This document shows positions 33,988 through 45,361 of a stretch of DNA of 64,000 bases, one piece after another; the first letter of the stretch is position 1; the number at the start of each line of letters is the position of its first letter. The notes below the pieces were generated by a model that worked only from the letters and a program-made list of their open reading frames with translations, made no database searches and was not told where the DNA came from. This DNA is from Telmatactis stephensoni. Taxonomy: Eukaryota; Cnidaria; Anthozoa; Actiniaria; Isophelliidae. The stretch spans positions 434,001-498,000 of the forward strand of contig JALIZF010001710.1 in the NCBI GenBank assembly GCA_029948255.1. Direction: 5' to 3'. The position numbers were made by a program, and so were the translations under genes.

Positions 33988-34249
33988 CAGGGCCGTAGCC
34001 ACCGGTACGGTTAGTCAGGTTTCAACCGGACCAACTTTTGTTAGAACCATTGTCATTTTTAGTTGTTTTTTTTTGTCATTGCAGTTTTGAAAGCATGAAT
34101 TCGTGTAGGAAAACGAAAAACCGGACCAACTTTTAAAAACCGTACTAACATTGGTAGGGTTTTTAAAAGTTGGTCCGGTTTTTCGTTTTCCTACACGAAA
34201 AGTTGGTCCGGTTGAAACCTGACTAACCGTACCGGTGGCTACGGCCCTG
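33988..34249. mobile_element. CAG...CTG MITE with 5-bp duplication (262 bp)
   Basis: Termini CAGGGCCGTAGCCACCGG and reverse complement, flanked by CAATG (33983-33987, 34250-34254). Long arms contain GGTTTCAACCGGACCAAC and AGTTGGTCCGGTTGAAACC. hAT-like, non-coding. Confidence 0.85.
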
Positions 34250-34851
34250 CAATGCATGCATGGGGGCAGCATAGCTTCTTCACTAACGGCTGCCATTAGA
34301 TCCATCTATTGCAGACTCGCAAAGAGTTCTGGAAACAGTGCGTCATCCTCTAGCAGTAATTTCTTCAATTCTGGGAAATTTAAAGTGAATCCAGTTTGTG
34401 GGAATAAAAGAATCAGATCATCGATCATACTGTCGATCGGTCACGGTAATTTGTCGAAAATGAACCGATCGTTATCTAGCTGTGTCATTTTCTGAACATT
34501 AATGCTCTGGAATTGATTTTAGTACGATAAATAACTAATAACAATTCCTTAAATAGACTGGGCGATGCCGGTCGCATCCTGAATCTCCATAACACTCCTT
34601 GTCGGTAACTGAAAGCCAAACAAGTCAAGTAACAAAACACTTTAGTTAAAACAGGAATTTTAACTTAGTGCGTAATTGTTTTTATCAAGTTCCTTGTTTT
34701 CTACGAATTAAGAAACAGGATTTTTTCTTTGTGTTTCGACGGTGTTTTCCGAGTTTCAAATGCTACAAGGAAATGACGTACGATTTGGGAATGCCAACTA
34801 TGCACGAATGACGTAATAGGTTACATCAAAGCGAGGCGGTGAATCGTGTGT

Positions 34852-34863
34852 CCGCCATCTTGG
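34852..34863 (-). promoter_or_regulatory. YY1-like site in the MOB1 promoter/leader
   Basis: CCGCCATCTTGG (minus strand CCAAGATGGCGG) matches the YY1 consensus AAGATGGCGGC closely and lies about 65 bases before the MOB1 start codon. YY1 sites near start sites of housekeeping genes are common in animals. TGACGT half sites occur nearby at 34773 and 34809. Use of the site is inferred. Confidence 0.5.
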
Positions 34864-34928
34864 TTCAGTGAAGTCTTTTATTGATAAATTGTGAAGTAGT
34901 TAACCATTTAGTGGGTTTGCATGCCAAA

Positions 34929-37830
34929 ATGAGCTTCCTTTTGTAAGTAGAGTACTTATTCTAAACTATAGTGTACTATTTAGCTGTTTTATTTTCAGCG
35001 TATTTGGCTTCCAGGACTTTGAAATGAGAGTTTCTCCATACAAGTTTCGTACTGATTGATTATTTTATGTGTGTCATAACTTGTGTTTCTAAATTGATAA
35101 TGTTTATCACCTCAGTTCAAGAAAGTACGCAAGATTGTTATTTTGTTTCGTATCTGTAGTGGAAGCCGCTCAACGAAAACTTTTAAGCCGAAAAAGAATA
35201 TCCCTGAAGGAACACATCAGTACGATCTTATGAGACACGCTGCTGCAACTCTCGGCAGTGGAAACTTACGTCTTGCTGTCATGCTCCCTGAAGGAGAAGA
35301 CCTTAACGAATGGGTGGCTGTAAATAGTAAGTAGATTTACTCTTAGAAACCTCTTTGTATGCTTTCTTGTACATTTTTTTCCAAATAGAATTCCAGAACA
35401 CATGATCGTGTTCATATCACATGTATGTTTCATAATTCTTGTTGTACATTTCTACTTGCCATTTCTCTTACTGTTATAAGATTGCTGTTATAAGATTAGG
35501 TTTAATTCCTTTATACGCTTGCCTTTGTATTTCATCAAACAAGAATATCAATGATACCAGAATACATGATCATGTTCGTTCATTGTTTATGTATATTTCA
35601 CAATTGTCGTAGTGCATTCATTTTTTTGACAATCATAATGTTTTGTATGTTTCTAGCTGTGGACTTTTTTAACCAGATCAATATGTTATATGGTACTATT
35701 ACTGAGTTTTGTACCATTGAGAGCTGCCCCGTGATGTCCGCAGGCCCCAAGTAAGTTTATATTTTAATACATGTTTCTACACATCTATAAACTGTTTATA
35801 CCCCTTCCAATATCACCATAAGTTTAATATTACCTTGTTACAGATCCTAATATATCTTGAGTTAATTGTTAGATTTCATGATAGATATCAAGATTCTTAC
35901 TTTGTACAATTTTGTGCAATATATATATATATATATATTATTCTTCATTAATCAATGTCTGATCTCCAATTTATGCATGTATTACTTTTGGTTAGTTTCA
36001 TAATCACCCATTACCAGTCCTCAGCTCTTAAGTACAGAAAATTGATACCTACATGGGTGAAGTTTGATATGCATCAAATTGTTTCAGTTGTTCTGAAGTT
36101 ATTACCAAACTTAGTTAATATATTCATTGTATTTTGAGAAGTTTAAAGATCCCTAAAATCATAAGTCATATATTAATAAAAACAAACACACAAGCTTGTC
36201 AAAACATCTCTCAGCATATCAATCCAAACAAAGATGATAAGTTATAATCACAATGGATTAGAAAAACAAGCATTGTCAACTCAAATCCAGAACTACTCTC
36301 TGTATGTTTCACTTTTACTTTGAAGTAAAATCAAAGTAAATGGAAATAATTTTTGTTACATGTAGACATGTCAAGAGCAATACCAATAGCAAAGGAGCTA
36401 AAAGCTGCTGGAATGAAGTGGTATTCACAAATTGTTTTTCAAAGTTTTAGTCAACATTTAGGGATTATCTTGTTGATATTTCAAGGCAGTATTTCAAGTG
36501 TTTATTTTTAGATTATTTAGAGTTCTAAATTTATTTATAGGTTATGACACTTTAAAGGATTAGAGGTTGTTGTAAGAACTAATGACCAAAAATATTTAGA
36601 CTTAAAAGTGTTAAACTTCATAATAATGTTATTATTAATGGTATTGATTCCGTGTTCTGATGTCAACCACAAATACTTGTTTCAAGTAATTTGTAAGTTC
36701 AATCAAAATATTTGCATCAACCCATGTTACAATTTTCCATACCTATAAGTGCAATGTAATGCATTGCATAAGATAATGAACACTTATTTACTGGAACTGT
36801 GGGAAACAGTATCAGTTTTGTGGCACCAAGACCGCTAATTTTCATAAAGCCAAGCTGATGGAAACATTAGGGTTGAGGGACCACAAAACATACTGCTTTC
36901 CCAAGGTTACAATAAATAAATGTTTTCTTATATACCAGTTGCCAAAGAAAAAAAAGCAAAACATTGCTATAATGAATGTTTTTACTGGTATTCAAAATTC
37001 ACTCAAAACTTGTCAACAAACTGACCTCTTTTGCAAACACTTTTGACATACACGTGTGTCTAAACTGGAATCATAATTGTGTGTTGAAATGAGGAGCCGA
37101 TATGGACATGTGCTTACTTAATGGGGAATTTTAATGTTTAATTTACTACCAAATTTTACATTACATGTATGTCTGTCAAAACAAACTTTCTAATGTTAGA
37201 AACTCAAACTCAAAACTTCATTACAAGTACATTTAATATCAGTTCTTCAATTGAATATGTTTGCTGACCATGCAAATATCACAGCTTGTGAACTACTTAC
37301 ATCACAGACAAACAGTGACCCCAAGTGATACTAGAAATCACAAGCACCCTCTGATATACATGAATAGTTATGTACCATTTGTTACCATGATTAGTATATA
37401 GCTATTTCAAACAAGGTTGACGGGGTGAATGGCGGATGGGGAATGGCAATTGGTGATTGTACGACTGAAAGGAACTGCGGTCACGCTTTAGACTGCTATC
37501 CAGCTCGTAGATATGAATTGCCTATTGACTACTGGCATTGCTTGGGTATTTAATTAATGAAAATGAAGCAATTCTTGTTACCCCAAATTTCCTTTTGGTC
37601 ATGCAATCACCGATTGCCATTTGCCCTGTTAACCTTTAATTATATATATATAAAAGGTTCAATCTGCATTACAGCACATCAGTGCAGCTATAGAACACAT
37701 CCGAAGAAATGAGCTTGGAGAGACATAGTGCCAGAGTGCTCTAACCCGTGTGGGAGTGAGCTATGCATAATGCTAAATTAGCGATCTATGTCAACTCCAA
37801 TGAGTGCTCGATTCCACCGAAGTGGGAGAG

Positions 37831-37863
<33 letters not shown>

Positions 37864-38103
37864 CATAGGAATTGTAGCAAACACTACTAAAGAGTGCTCA
37901 ATACACGTCTGTGTAGAGCGGTGTATAGAATTAGATGACTAAATGGAAATACGCGAGATTCCCTGCGACTCTGAGCTTCGTGCGTATGAACTCATCAGGC
38001 AGATTTAATGGTTAAATTAAATCTGCATTTAATCTGCCTGATGAGTGCATACGCACGAAACTCAGAGTCGCAGGGAATCTTGCGTATTTCCGTTTAGTCA
38101 TCT

Positions 38104-38158
<55 letters not shown>

Positions 38159-39828
38159 ATTATCCCCTTCAGGAAAGCAATCAAACGTGACAAATTATCT
38201 AGTTATTTAGTTTCAATGTATTGTTTCAATTTTTAGGTATGAATATCACTGGGCAGATGGCCAAACGATAAAGAAACCAATTAAATGTTCTGCGCCAAAG
38301 TATATTGATTACCTAATGACATGGGTACAGGATCAATTGGATGACGAAACATTGTTCCCCTCAAAAATAGGTAAGCCTGACTTTTTTGTTTAACAGCATA
38401 AAGAGTTATTTCTCAGGTATCGGCCTGCTAATTACCTTCCACTATTGAAGAAATAAATATCAGAAACATGTATTTTATGTAGAGCGCGTGCGCTGTTAGA
38501 TTTTATCTTTATTCTCTTGGCTTGAGCTCCATCTATGCCCGATCTTACATATATAACGTGTACAAATTCTTGTAACGGAAATTGTAATTCTTTCAATCCC
38601 TGATGATGAGCCGAAGGCTCAAAAGCTTGGATCATTAAAATAATCAAACATAGATGAAACAAAACACTTATTGATATGCAACCTACGTACTACAACATAC
38701 TTGAATTAATTCAAAGAGTTAATTTGTTTAAAATTTCTCTGTATTGACTTGCCTCCCCCAGCAAAAAATCAACATGTGAGTTGAGCATTGTATGTAAAAT
38801 ATTTTATGTAGAGGTAGTGAGTGTGAGATCTATGACAGCCCAATGGCAAAATGGCCTCATCTACAAATAAAGAGTTTTATTATATGGCTACTAGATAATT
38901 TCCTGAATTCTGATTGGCTAACGCATTGTATGTATTTTGCCATATCAGGACCGCTGTCCCAGATGAAAAGAAAAGTTTGCGTTTGACAATTGTTTTAGTG
39001 GGACTTCTCAAAGCCATATAATAAATAAGTTATTAACCTCGTTTGCTCGGTCTGTATGGGAAAATATCAGACCTCGGTCTTTTTGCACAGACCTCACTGC
39101 ACTCGGTCCGTACTGTCAAGACCTCGGTCTGATATTTTCCCATACAGACCTCGCGCTCAGTTAATGACCCTTTAATATGATTGCATCGAAACCTGGTGTA
39201 GGACATGGTCTGATGCCACATATACTCAGTACTGTTGTGATATATATATATATATCCTCAATCATTTTAAATGGTGGGAAGGTTGGCTAAATCATGAGAG
39301 TGCTGGCCATTCACCTCTGTGGTCTGCTTTTGAGTTCCAGCTTGGGTGATCTGATGTGTTGTTTTGTTCCATGCTTTGAGGTTTTTTTCTCTGAGTTCTC
39401 TTATTTTTCCTCCCTCGACAAAAATCAAAGTGATATGAGCATTGTATGCAAAATATTTAATGTATACATGTAGGTAGTGAGTGTGAGTGCCAGCAGATGA
39501 AGAACGACTATGTGGATATGCTGTTTTAAGCATCCTTCAAGGCTTCTGTTTTATTAACAGTGGAACATTCTTTTCAGGTGTTCCATTTCCTAAAAACTTT
39601 TTGACCATCGCCAAGACCATCCTAAAGCGACTTTTTCGAGTCTATGCACACATTTATCACCAGCACTTCAAAGATGTTGTGAACCTTGGAGAAGAAGCTC
39701 ATCTAAACACTTCCTTTAAACACTTTATATTCTTTGTACAAGAATTCAGTTTAATCGACAAGAGAGAGCTGGCACCACTACAAGAGCTAATAGACAGACT
39801 TGCAAACAAAGATAAGGACAGACTATAA
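34929..39828 (+). CDS. MOB1: MOB1 kinase activator (5 exons, 219 aa)
   Basis: Coding exons 34929-34942, 35160-35326, 35657-35750, 38237-38370, 39578-39828; phases 2,1,2,1 agree and total 660 bases. The protein starts [18 protein letters not shown] and follows animal MOB1 residue for residue over most of its length; vertebrate MOB1A is 216 aa. MOB1 is the adaptor that activates LATS/NDR kinases in the Hippo pathway, in the cytoplasm. The zinc ligands are present ([15 protein letters not shown]), as are the Thr residues corresponding to MST phosphorylation sites T12 and T35 (KTFKPKK; ATLGSG). The start ATG has A at -3. Exon 1 encodes only four full codons. Introns 3 and 4 carry repeats. It could only otherwise be a MOB paralogue, which the sequence argues against. 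Confidence 0.97.
37397..37640. mobile_element. GTTGACGGGG-family MITE, copy 2, in MOB1 intron 3
   Basis: Starts TATAGCTATTTCAAACAAGG and GTTGACGGGGTGAATGGCGG, ends CCTGTTAACCTTTAATTATA. Its centre matches the reverse complement of the copy at 32722-33026. Diverged relative to that copy. Confidence 0.6.
37833..37861. repeat. (TA)n microsatellite
   Basis: About 14 TA units in MOB1 intron 3, just after an AGCTATA context. A second one lies at 35921-35939. Confidence 0.85.
37928..38108. repeat. Long hairpin repeat in MOB1 intron 3
   Basis: Two arms of about 80 bp, from GAATTAGATGACTAAATGG to its near reverse complement ending GTCATCTAATTC, with inner CTCATCAGGCAGATTTAA/CTGCCTGATGAG. It is followed by (TC)n and (TA)n at 38107-38152. 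Would form a strong hairpin in the MOB1 pre-mRNA. Confidence 0.8.
38560..38650 (+). other. Hammerhead-like motif, probably a degenerate Penelope-type remnant
   Basis: CTGATGA is followed by a perfect TGAGCC-GAA-GGCTCA hairpin and AAAGCTTGG. The core order resembles a hammerhead ribozyme (CUGAUGA, stem II, GAAA), but the expected GAAAC is AAAGC, so it is probably inactive. A similar minus-strand string lies at 62608-62650. In MOB1 intron 4. Weak call. Confidence 0.3.
38877..39175. repeat. Palindromic repeat block in MOB1 intron 4
   Basis: TTTTATTATATGGC at 38877 is mirrored by GCCATATAATAAATA at 39014, and a second hairpin (CTCGGTCTGTATGGGAAAAT / ATTTTCCCATACAGACCTCG) spans about 39031-39165. 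Probably two adjacent short inverted-repeat elements. Confidence 0.6.
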
Positions 39829-39926
39829 AATATAACATTAGGTATCTTAGTGTGAAGTCCAGGTAATTGTAACCAGTGGCTGGCCATGTTAGTGTTTGAA
39901 GGGTGTATCAGGAATGTTATTTCACA

Positions 39927-40385
39927 GGGTGTCAATAAGTTGTAGTTTGTTAATTGTCAGTAGGTTGTTGGTAGGGTGTCAGTAGGTTGTTGGTAGGGTG
40001 TCAATAGCTTGTTGGTAGGGTGTCAGTAGGTTGTTGGTAAGGTATCAGTAGGTTGTTGGTAGGGTGTCAGTAGGTTGTTGGTGGGGTGTCAGCAGCTTGT
40101 TGGTAGGATGTCAGTAGGTTGTCGATAGGGTGTCAGTAGCTTGTTAGTAGGGTGTCGGTAGGTTGTTGGTAAGGTGTGAGTAGGTTGTTGGTAGGGTGTC
40201 ATTAGGTTGTTGGTAAGGTGTCAGGTTGTTGGTAGGTAAATTCTCAGTAGGTTGTTGGTACCATAGGCTGTTTTACACACTTTACCTGGCTTTTGGTAGG
40301 GTGTTATTAGGTTGTTGGGGTATCAGTTGGTAGGATGTCAGTAGGTTATCAGTACATGTAGGTTGTAGGTAGGGTGTCAGTTGTT
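39927..40385. repeat. 22-bp minisatellite, probably in the MOB1 3' UTR
   Basis: About twenty variants of a 22-base unit (AGTAGGTTGTTGGTAGGGTG plus TC), with deletions and substitutions. It starts about 100 bases after the MOB1 stop codon and lies before the candidate AATAAA at 40495, so if the 3' UTR extends that far it would be transcribed. Confidence 0.8.
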
Positions 40386-41631
40386 TTATGTGTAGGCATT
40401 GGTGAGCTGTAGGTAAAGTTATCCATAAGTTGTTATTGTTGTTGTTGTCTGTTGTTGGTTAACTTGTTGCAGACAAGAACCCTGTTAATTTGTAAATAAA
40501 TTGTTCATCTACTGCTTACTGTTACCTGGTATCCATTTAACTCACTTGGCTCTGTCAACTGATTTCAAAACTATCTAGTTTGAATACAGAAATTTATTGA
40601 TAGGAGGGATTGTCATTCAGTGCATCCTCAGAGGCTGAATTGAACAAGATAATTTCAGTATTTTGTAAAACTGAGTCTTGAAAAGTTTCAGATGGGGCAT
40701 TTTCTGCCTCTTCAAAAGTTCAGAGAACTGTCAGGAAATGGGACATGGAATTCATAGTGGAACCTGTCAGTGGTGGCCAATTTGGGGACTTATTATATTT
40801 ACATGTAGTTGAACATTGTGGGAGGGTGGTCATTGTACAGATGTTTCAATTGAAAGTAAATGTATTGATCCAATTGATGGCATAAATAAAAATGCTGGCC
40901 ATTGTGAAGAGGTGGTCACTGTAGAGAGATGGCATTAAGTGAGCCTGTAAGCATTTTTCTTGCAATCTCAGATGTTCTTCACTGATGTTCTCTGTTTCTT
41001 GTAATTCAGGACTCAAAGATGGCTTTTTACATAAAATGACTGTGATTTTTTTTTTTTTTTTTCATTTGGAGGGGGCATTTATCACCCCTTTCTAATTACT
41101 TGAATTCTTAAATGAGAAGTATTTTCTGTAGATAATATCCATATTGTAGGTTGAAATCATTGATAAACAAGCAAGTTGAGTTAAATGAAATTTCATTTCA
41201 TTAGTATTCATCATCATGTGAGACCCAGGAGTCTTGATGGATCTCTTAATTCTCTTTAATGGAAGCATTGAAATTTTTTATGGTGCCTTAGGAGAATATT
41301 GATTTTCATCCAAGTCTCTGTTGTATATACTGTAGAGCAGATACATTATAACTGTGCAACAACTGTTAGTGCACAAATATAATACTTGTAATTTTCTCTA
41401 ATAATGATTTACATAAACAATTATTGCCATAAATGTTGTTCAACTGAAAAGACTTTTACTATAGGTCTCAATAATTCTAATTCTACCTCAATAATTATAG
41501 AATTTCTTGATTTGACTCAGGAGCCCAAGTTCGACATATAGCCAGAATGAGCTGATGTTGGTTTCTGTTGAGGAGTAGTCATTTTTTTATGATTAAATGA
41601 ACATGTATTATCCACATGGACATTATAATTG

Positions 41632-41816
41632 CAGGGGTGGATTCAGGTTTACCCTTCTGGCACCGGTTGTACATAGGGCAGATAGCGCTTTCCATTGGAT
41701 ATAAATCCTTATCCAGAGGCTAAATTTATTGGATACTATCATCATTTTATCCAATGGATGAGGGTTTACCTAGAGGTTAGCGCTATCCACCCTTCATGCA
41801 AAGGGCCATCCTGAAG
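41632..41816. mobile_element. Old copy of the GGTTGTACGAAGG MITE
   Basis: Contains CACCGGTTGTACATAGGG, GATAGCGCTTTCCATTGGAT and CGCTATCCACCCTTCATGCA, matching the younger copy at 56994-57130 with many changes. Confidence 0.5.
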
Positions 41817-41866
41817 ATGGTTTCCATTAATGATCCAGCAGATTAACTTTGGAAAAGCATTGTGTA

Positions 41867-42040
41867 GTTCCAGAAAATATCCATACCTACACCATGGAGG
41901 GAATTGGAAATTCTAGAGGGGAGGGTCTCAAAGAAAGAAACAATTACAGAGTTTGTATGGAAGAAAAATATAAGTTCCAGAGGATGGGGGGTCCATTTAC
42001 AAATTCCCTTCATGGTGGGGGTATGGATATTTTCTGGAAC
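41867..42040. mobile_element. 174-bp MITE with GTTCCAGAAAATATCCATAC ends
   Basis: Inverted termini GTTCCAGAAAATATCCATAC and GTATGGATATTTTCTGGAAC, with TA on both sides (41865-41866, 42041-42042). The 90-residue open frame across it is produced by the repeat, not a gene. Confidence 0.7.
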
Positions 42041-43258
42041 TATACATTGAGAAGAAAAGGGCCCAATGTTGTCTTAGGAGGGGATGCACAACCACTTAAC
42101 CCCACCCCTGAATTGTACTGAATCATTTGAGCTTGAGGGAATGGTTGCAGGTTATATATGATGTGAAAGCTTCATGCATGTCCATTTGTGTCATGTATCA
42201 AATATAAAGTGTGTTTATGATCAAGTCTTTTTGTTTGACAATATTTATGTCACTAAACTAATAGAATTAATAGAGTTATATTTTCAACATTAATTAACTA
42301 TTATTATTGATACTATACACTGAGTGACTGTACATTTTGGGATCTCAAGACTCTTTTTTTTGAAATGCCACAACCCAATATTAACTCCCCAAACCAGTGC
42401 ATTACAACAGTACTGTAGGTATGCTGTGGTGGTCAAAATTAAAGAAAAATAATCCCTCTGCCAAATTATTCTACTTTCACTTTTCCATTATGCCTTGTGC
42501 CTAGGGAGGGAGAGGGGGAGCTTGCTGTTTTACCAAAAGGCTTTAAAATCATTTGAAAGGGCTTTGTAGACTTTATTTGAGCTTTTGTTTGTCTGACAAT
42601 TTCAAAATGTTCTTCATAAGATTTTAGGAGCCACTTAAATATTGGTACTATTTTGGTTCTATTCATTGCAATGTCTGCTTTGAAAACAAATCATGGGTGA
42701 CGTGAAAGTAGTGAATTGAGCAGATTTGAAAGCAGTGTTGGAGATTAATTTTCCTTTGCCCCTGAAAGAATAAGCTAACTCATAGTTTAATAGTAGACTC
42801 TAAACCCATTGTTTTATTTTATTCTTTATCAACTAATTAAAACTGAATAGTTATTTTTCTTTCACGGGTGAAGGAGAATCACTCTAGAACATTGTAACTG
42901 TACTTCTATTGTATGTAGGTTATTTGTGTATCCAACTTAGTGAAATCTGTCAATATGCATATAGATTATTTCTGTTGTTGTTAAGTCTTGGGATTTTGGA
43001 ATGAGAGTATCAAACTTGCAAATATTACAATTTTATAAAAAAGAACTTTTTCTAGAAATCGAAAAAATGGTCACTACAAAACCTATTTTTAATTCCTTTG
43101 AGGTTATGTGAATATATGTATATTGTGTTATTGGAGTTTTTGTGTATCATTAAAGAAGTTTTTTAGTGTGTTATTTGTATTTGTGGAATTGGATAAATTA
43201 TACTCTGTGTTTCTTTTCTTTGTATAATTATTTTAAATTGTATTTTATTTTAGGGGCA

Positions 43259-43369
43259 GGGGCCCGTTTCTCAAAAGACCCGATAACTTTACGGACCCGT
43301 TAACTTATTCGATTTCAGTTTAGGTTAACGGGTCCGTAAAGTTATCGGGTCTTTTGAGAAACAGGCCCC
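43259..43369. mobile_element. 111-bp palindromic MITE
   Basis: GGGGCCCGTTTCTCAAAAGA and its near reverse complement ending GAAACAGGCCCC; inner arms contain CCCGATAACTTTACGGACCC. Target duplication not clear. A related decayed sequence may lie at 60520-60607. Confidence 0.7.
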
Positions 43370-44197
43370 AGGGCTTGGATGTACTGGGTGCTCGGACTGG
43401 TCCAAAACTAAGCGTGTTAGAGTTCATTAAGTGCGCCATTGCCTCCAAACATAAAATATGTAATAGGTAAAGGTAAAGCACTATATTCGGTAGTTCTTCA
43501 GCCCGGGGGGCGGGGGGGGGGGGGGGGGGGGGGTACTCCCATATATTTACTATACGGGGATGATCCGCTGAACAGGGTATGGCTGTCATAAACAGGGTAT
43601 CCTTTTTGCAATTTTTTGAGCTTCTTATCATTTTCAGGGTAGCAGCTTTCTCATCAACCTTAGTCGTTAGCTAGCCACAACGATAACGATCAGTCTAGAA
43701 GCCTTATTTATCGTTGTTCGATCACGATCGCAACAAACTCGTTATGAAACTCATTTACATTACAAACAAATAAGTACATTACATTCTGCAATTATTATGC
43801 TTTGTCATAAACAGGATATGGTATTTTAAGTTTTTCTGTCATAAACAGGGTAACTGTTTTAGGATCCCAGCGGAACATCCCCACCCAAATCCTGGTCAAG
43901 TACCCAGCCGAACACTGGTTTCCCAGGAAGCCGACGGTGCGGCCCTGGTTCCCCCTCTCTCCATCAGTGCTCCGTTTTAAGGATATTTGAAGCTACTTAA
44001 AGCTACACAAAAAGAAGTCGAAACAAGTGTGAGGTGACTGGAAACGTGCACAACACCTTTGCACCACTGGAATGTTGAGGGTAATGTTGTAGAAGTAGAA
44101 CTCGGTCCTAATCCTGCGTGGTGTTGTGGACAATGTCGCAAAAAGAGGGTCAAGAAAAGTTGTGTGTCCGGGCCTTCACAATGAGCTTGAAAAAGAA

Positions 44198-44510
44198 TTA
44201 CCATAGCTGGAAAGAGCATGTTAAAATTAGCAAGATAGTGAAGTTTGAAGGAATTAAATCCAAAACTCGCGAGAATATGAATTTTTGAAAAGTGTGAATT
44301 TGTAAGAAAACCTTTGCTGATAGGCATCTCTTGCCTACCAGCGAATGTTTTCATACAAAATTTCGATTTCGGAAAAGTCATATCTTCGTGAGTTTGAAAG
44401 TTACTTCATTCAAACTTCACAGTTTTACTAATTTTGACGTGCTCTTTCCAGCTATGGTAATTATATTCCTGTACTGTGACTTTTGGAATTACATGATAAA
44501 AGCTCATTCA
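44198..44510. repeat. Foldback-family repeat, third copy
   Basis: Contains CATAGCTGGAAAGAGCATG, GAAGTTTGAAGGAATTAAAT, and the reverse-complement arm ACATGCTCTTTCC-like GTGCTCTTTCCAGCTATGG. Same family as 2225-2497 and 18212-18919. Confidence 0.65.
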
Positions 44511-44699
44511 CGTGGCCTTTTATAACTCAAAATAGTACGCTGACTTTCAATTCTAGCTCCTATCTATCATAATGCATTTGTGACATTTGCCGTTAGGGGG
44601 GAAGGGAGGGGAGGAAATTCTACGTTAATGTTCTCGTGCGACGACCCGCTGTTGGTGCTTTGTGGTAATTGGATAGCTAAGAGCTCTTCCACTATAAAC

Positions 44700-44870
44700 A
44701 AAGCATTTACAAACATTTTTTAGTATGCCTGGCTCCATCGAGATTCGAATCATGCAAAAAGACCCGTGACAGTGCATCCAGACACCAGAGGAGCTAAATC
44801 ATTGCACTGATTTACGGTACGGCTGAAGATTTCGGCTCCAACCCCGTTATCCTTCGGCCGAACACAAGTT
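44700..44870 (-). mobile_element. SINE fragment, minus strand
   Basis: Minus strand includes GAGCCGAAATCTTCAGCC and the B-box-like ATGATTCGAATCTCGATGG, both shared with the split-box SINEs at 10320 and 33590. The CAG...CTG MITE at 44882 lies immediately beside it. Confidence 0.5.
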
Positions 44871-44881
44871 ACAACGCTAAC

Positions 44882-45079
44882 CAGTGGCGGATCCAGGGTT
44901 TTGCAAAGGGGGTGTCCCAAATAGGATTCTTGAGAGATGACGTCACATCCAAGATGGCGGCCTCCTTACAATGGAATCTGATGACGTCATCTCGCAAGAA
45001 GCCTATAGGAAAAAAGGGTAGGTACGGCGCTAGGGGGGTGTCCGGTGCACCTATGGACACCCCTCTGGATCCGCCCCTG
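44882..45079. mobile_element. CAG...CTG MITE with 5-bp duplication (198 bp)
   Basis: Termini CAGTGGCGGATCCAGGG and CTCTGGATCCGCCCCTG; CTAAC on both sides (44877-44881, 45080-45084). A second inner inverted repeat, GATTCTTGAGAGATGACGTC and GACGTCATCTCGCAAGAAG, makes most of the element palindromic. It also holds AAGATGGCGGCC, a YY1-like sequence. Confidence 0.87.
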
Positions 45080-45361
45080 CTAACCCGGCAAGCCGGGCCA
45101 GTGAGGGAGAAATTAGCCGCGTCCTTTTCCATTTGTACAGGATTTGTAGCTAATTCTGGTCTATTGTGTCCTACGGATGACGTATAGCAGGCAAATTCTG
45201 GTACTTGTAATTATAGTTCAGTCTGAACAATTGTTATACGTTAATTAATCTTTCTTGTGGAGATAGTACTGCACCGACAAGAGACATGAGGTAATCATCA
45301 AGTTATTAAAGATGTGCACCAAAGGAATTACATTGTTCCTAGTTTTGTGCAACGGCGAACA

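Larger units (their letters stand above)
39829..45361. other. MOB1 3' region and gene-free DNA
   Basis: Directly after the MOB1 stop. A polyadenylation signal AATAAA at 40495-40500 could end the mRNA with a 0.7 kb 3' UTR. No exon is supported between there and the satellite. Contains a minisatellite, several MITEs and a 22-base G run near 43505-43532. Confidence 0.5.

Noticed and set aside
39927..40385. Regular short repeats that might suggest a CRISPR array
   Set aside because: Units are contiguous without unique spacers, in a eukaryotic gene's 3' flank; a minisatellite.
41849..42121. 90-residue frame with VVPENIHTYTMEGIG
   Set aside because: It spans a short inverted-repeat element whose ends encode the repeated peptide; not a gene.
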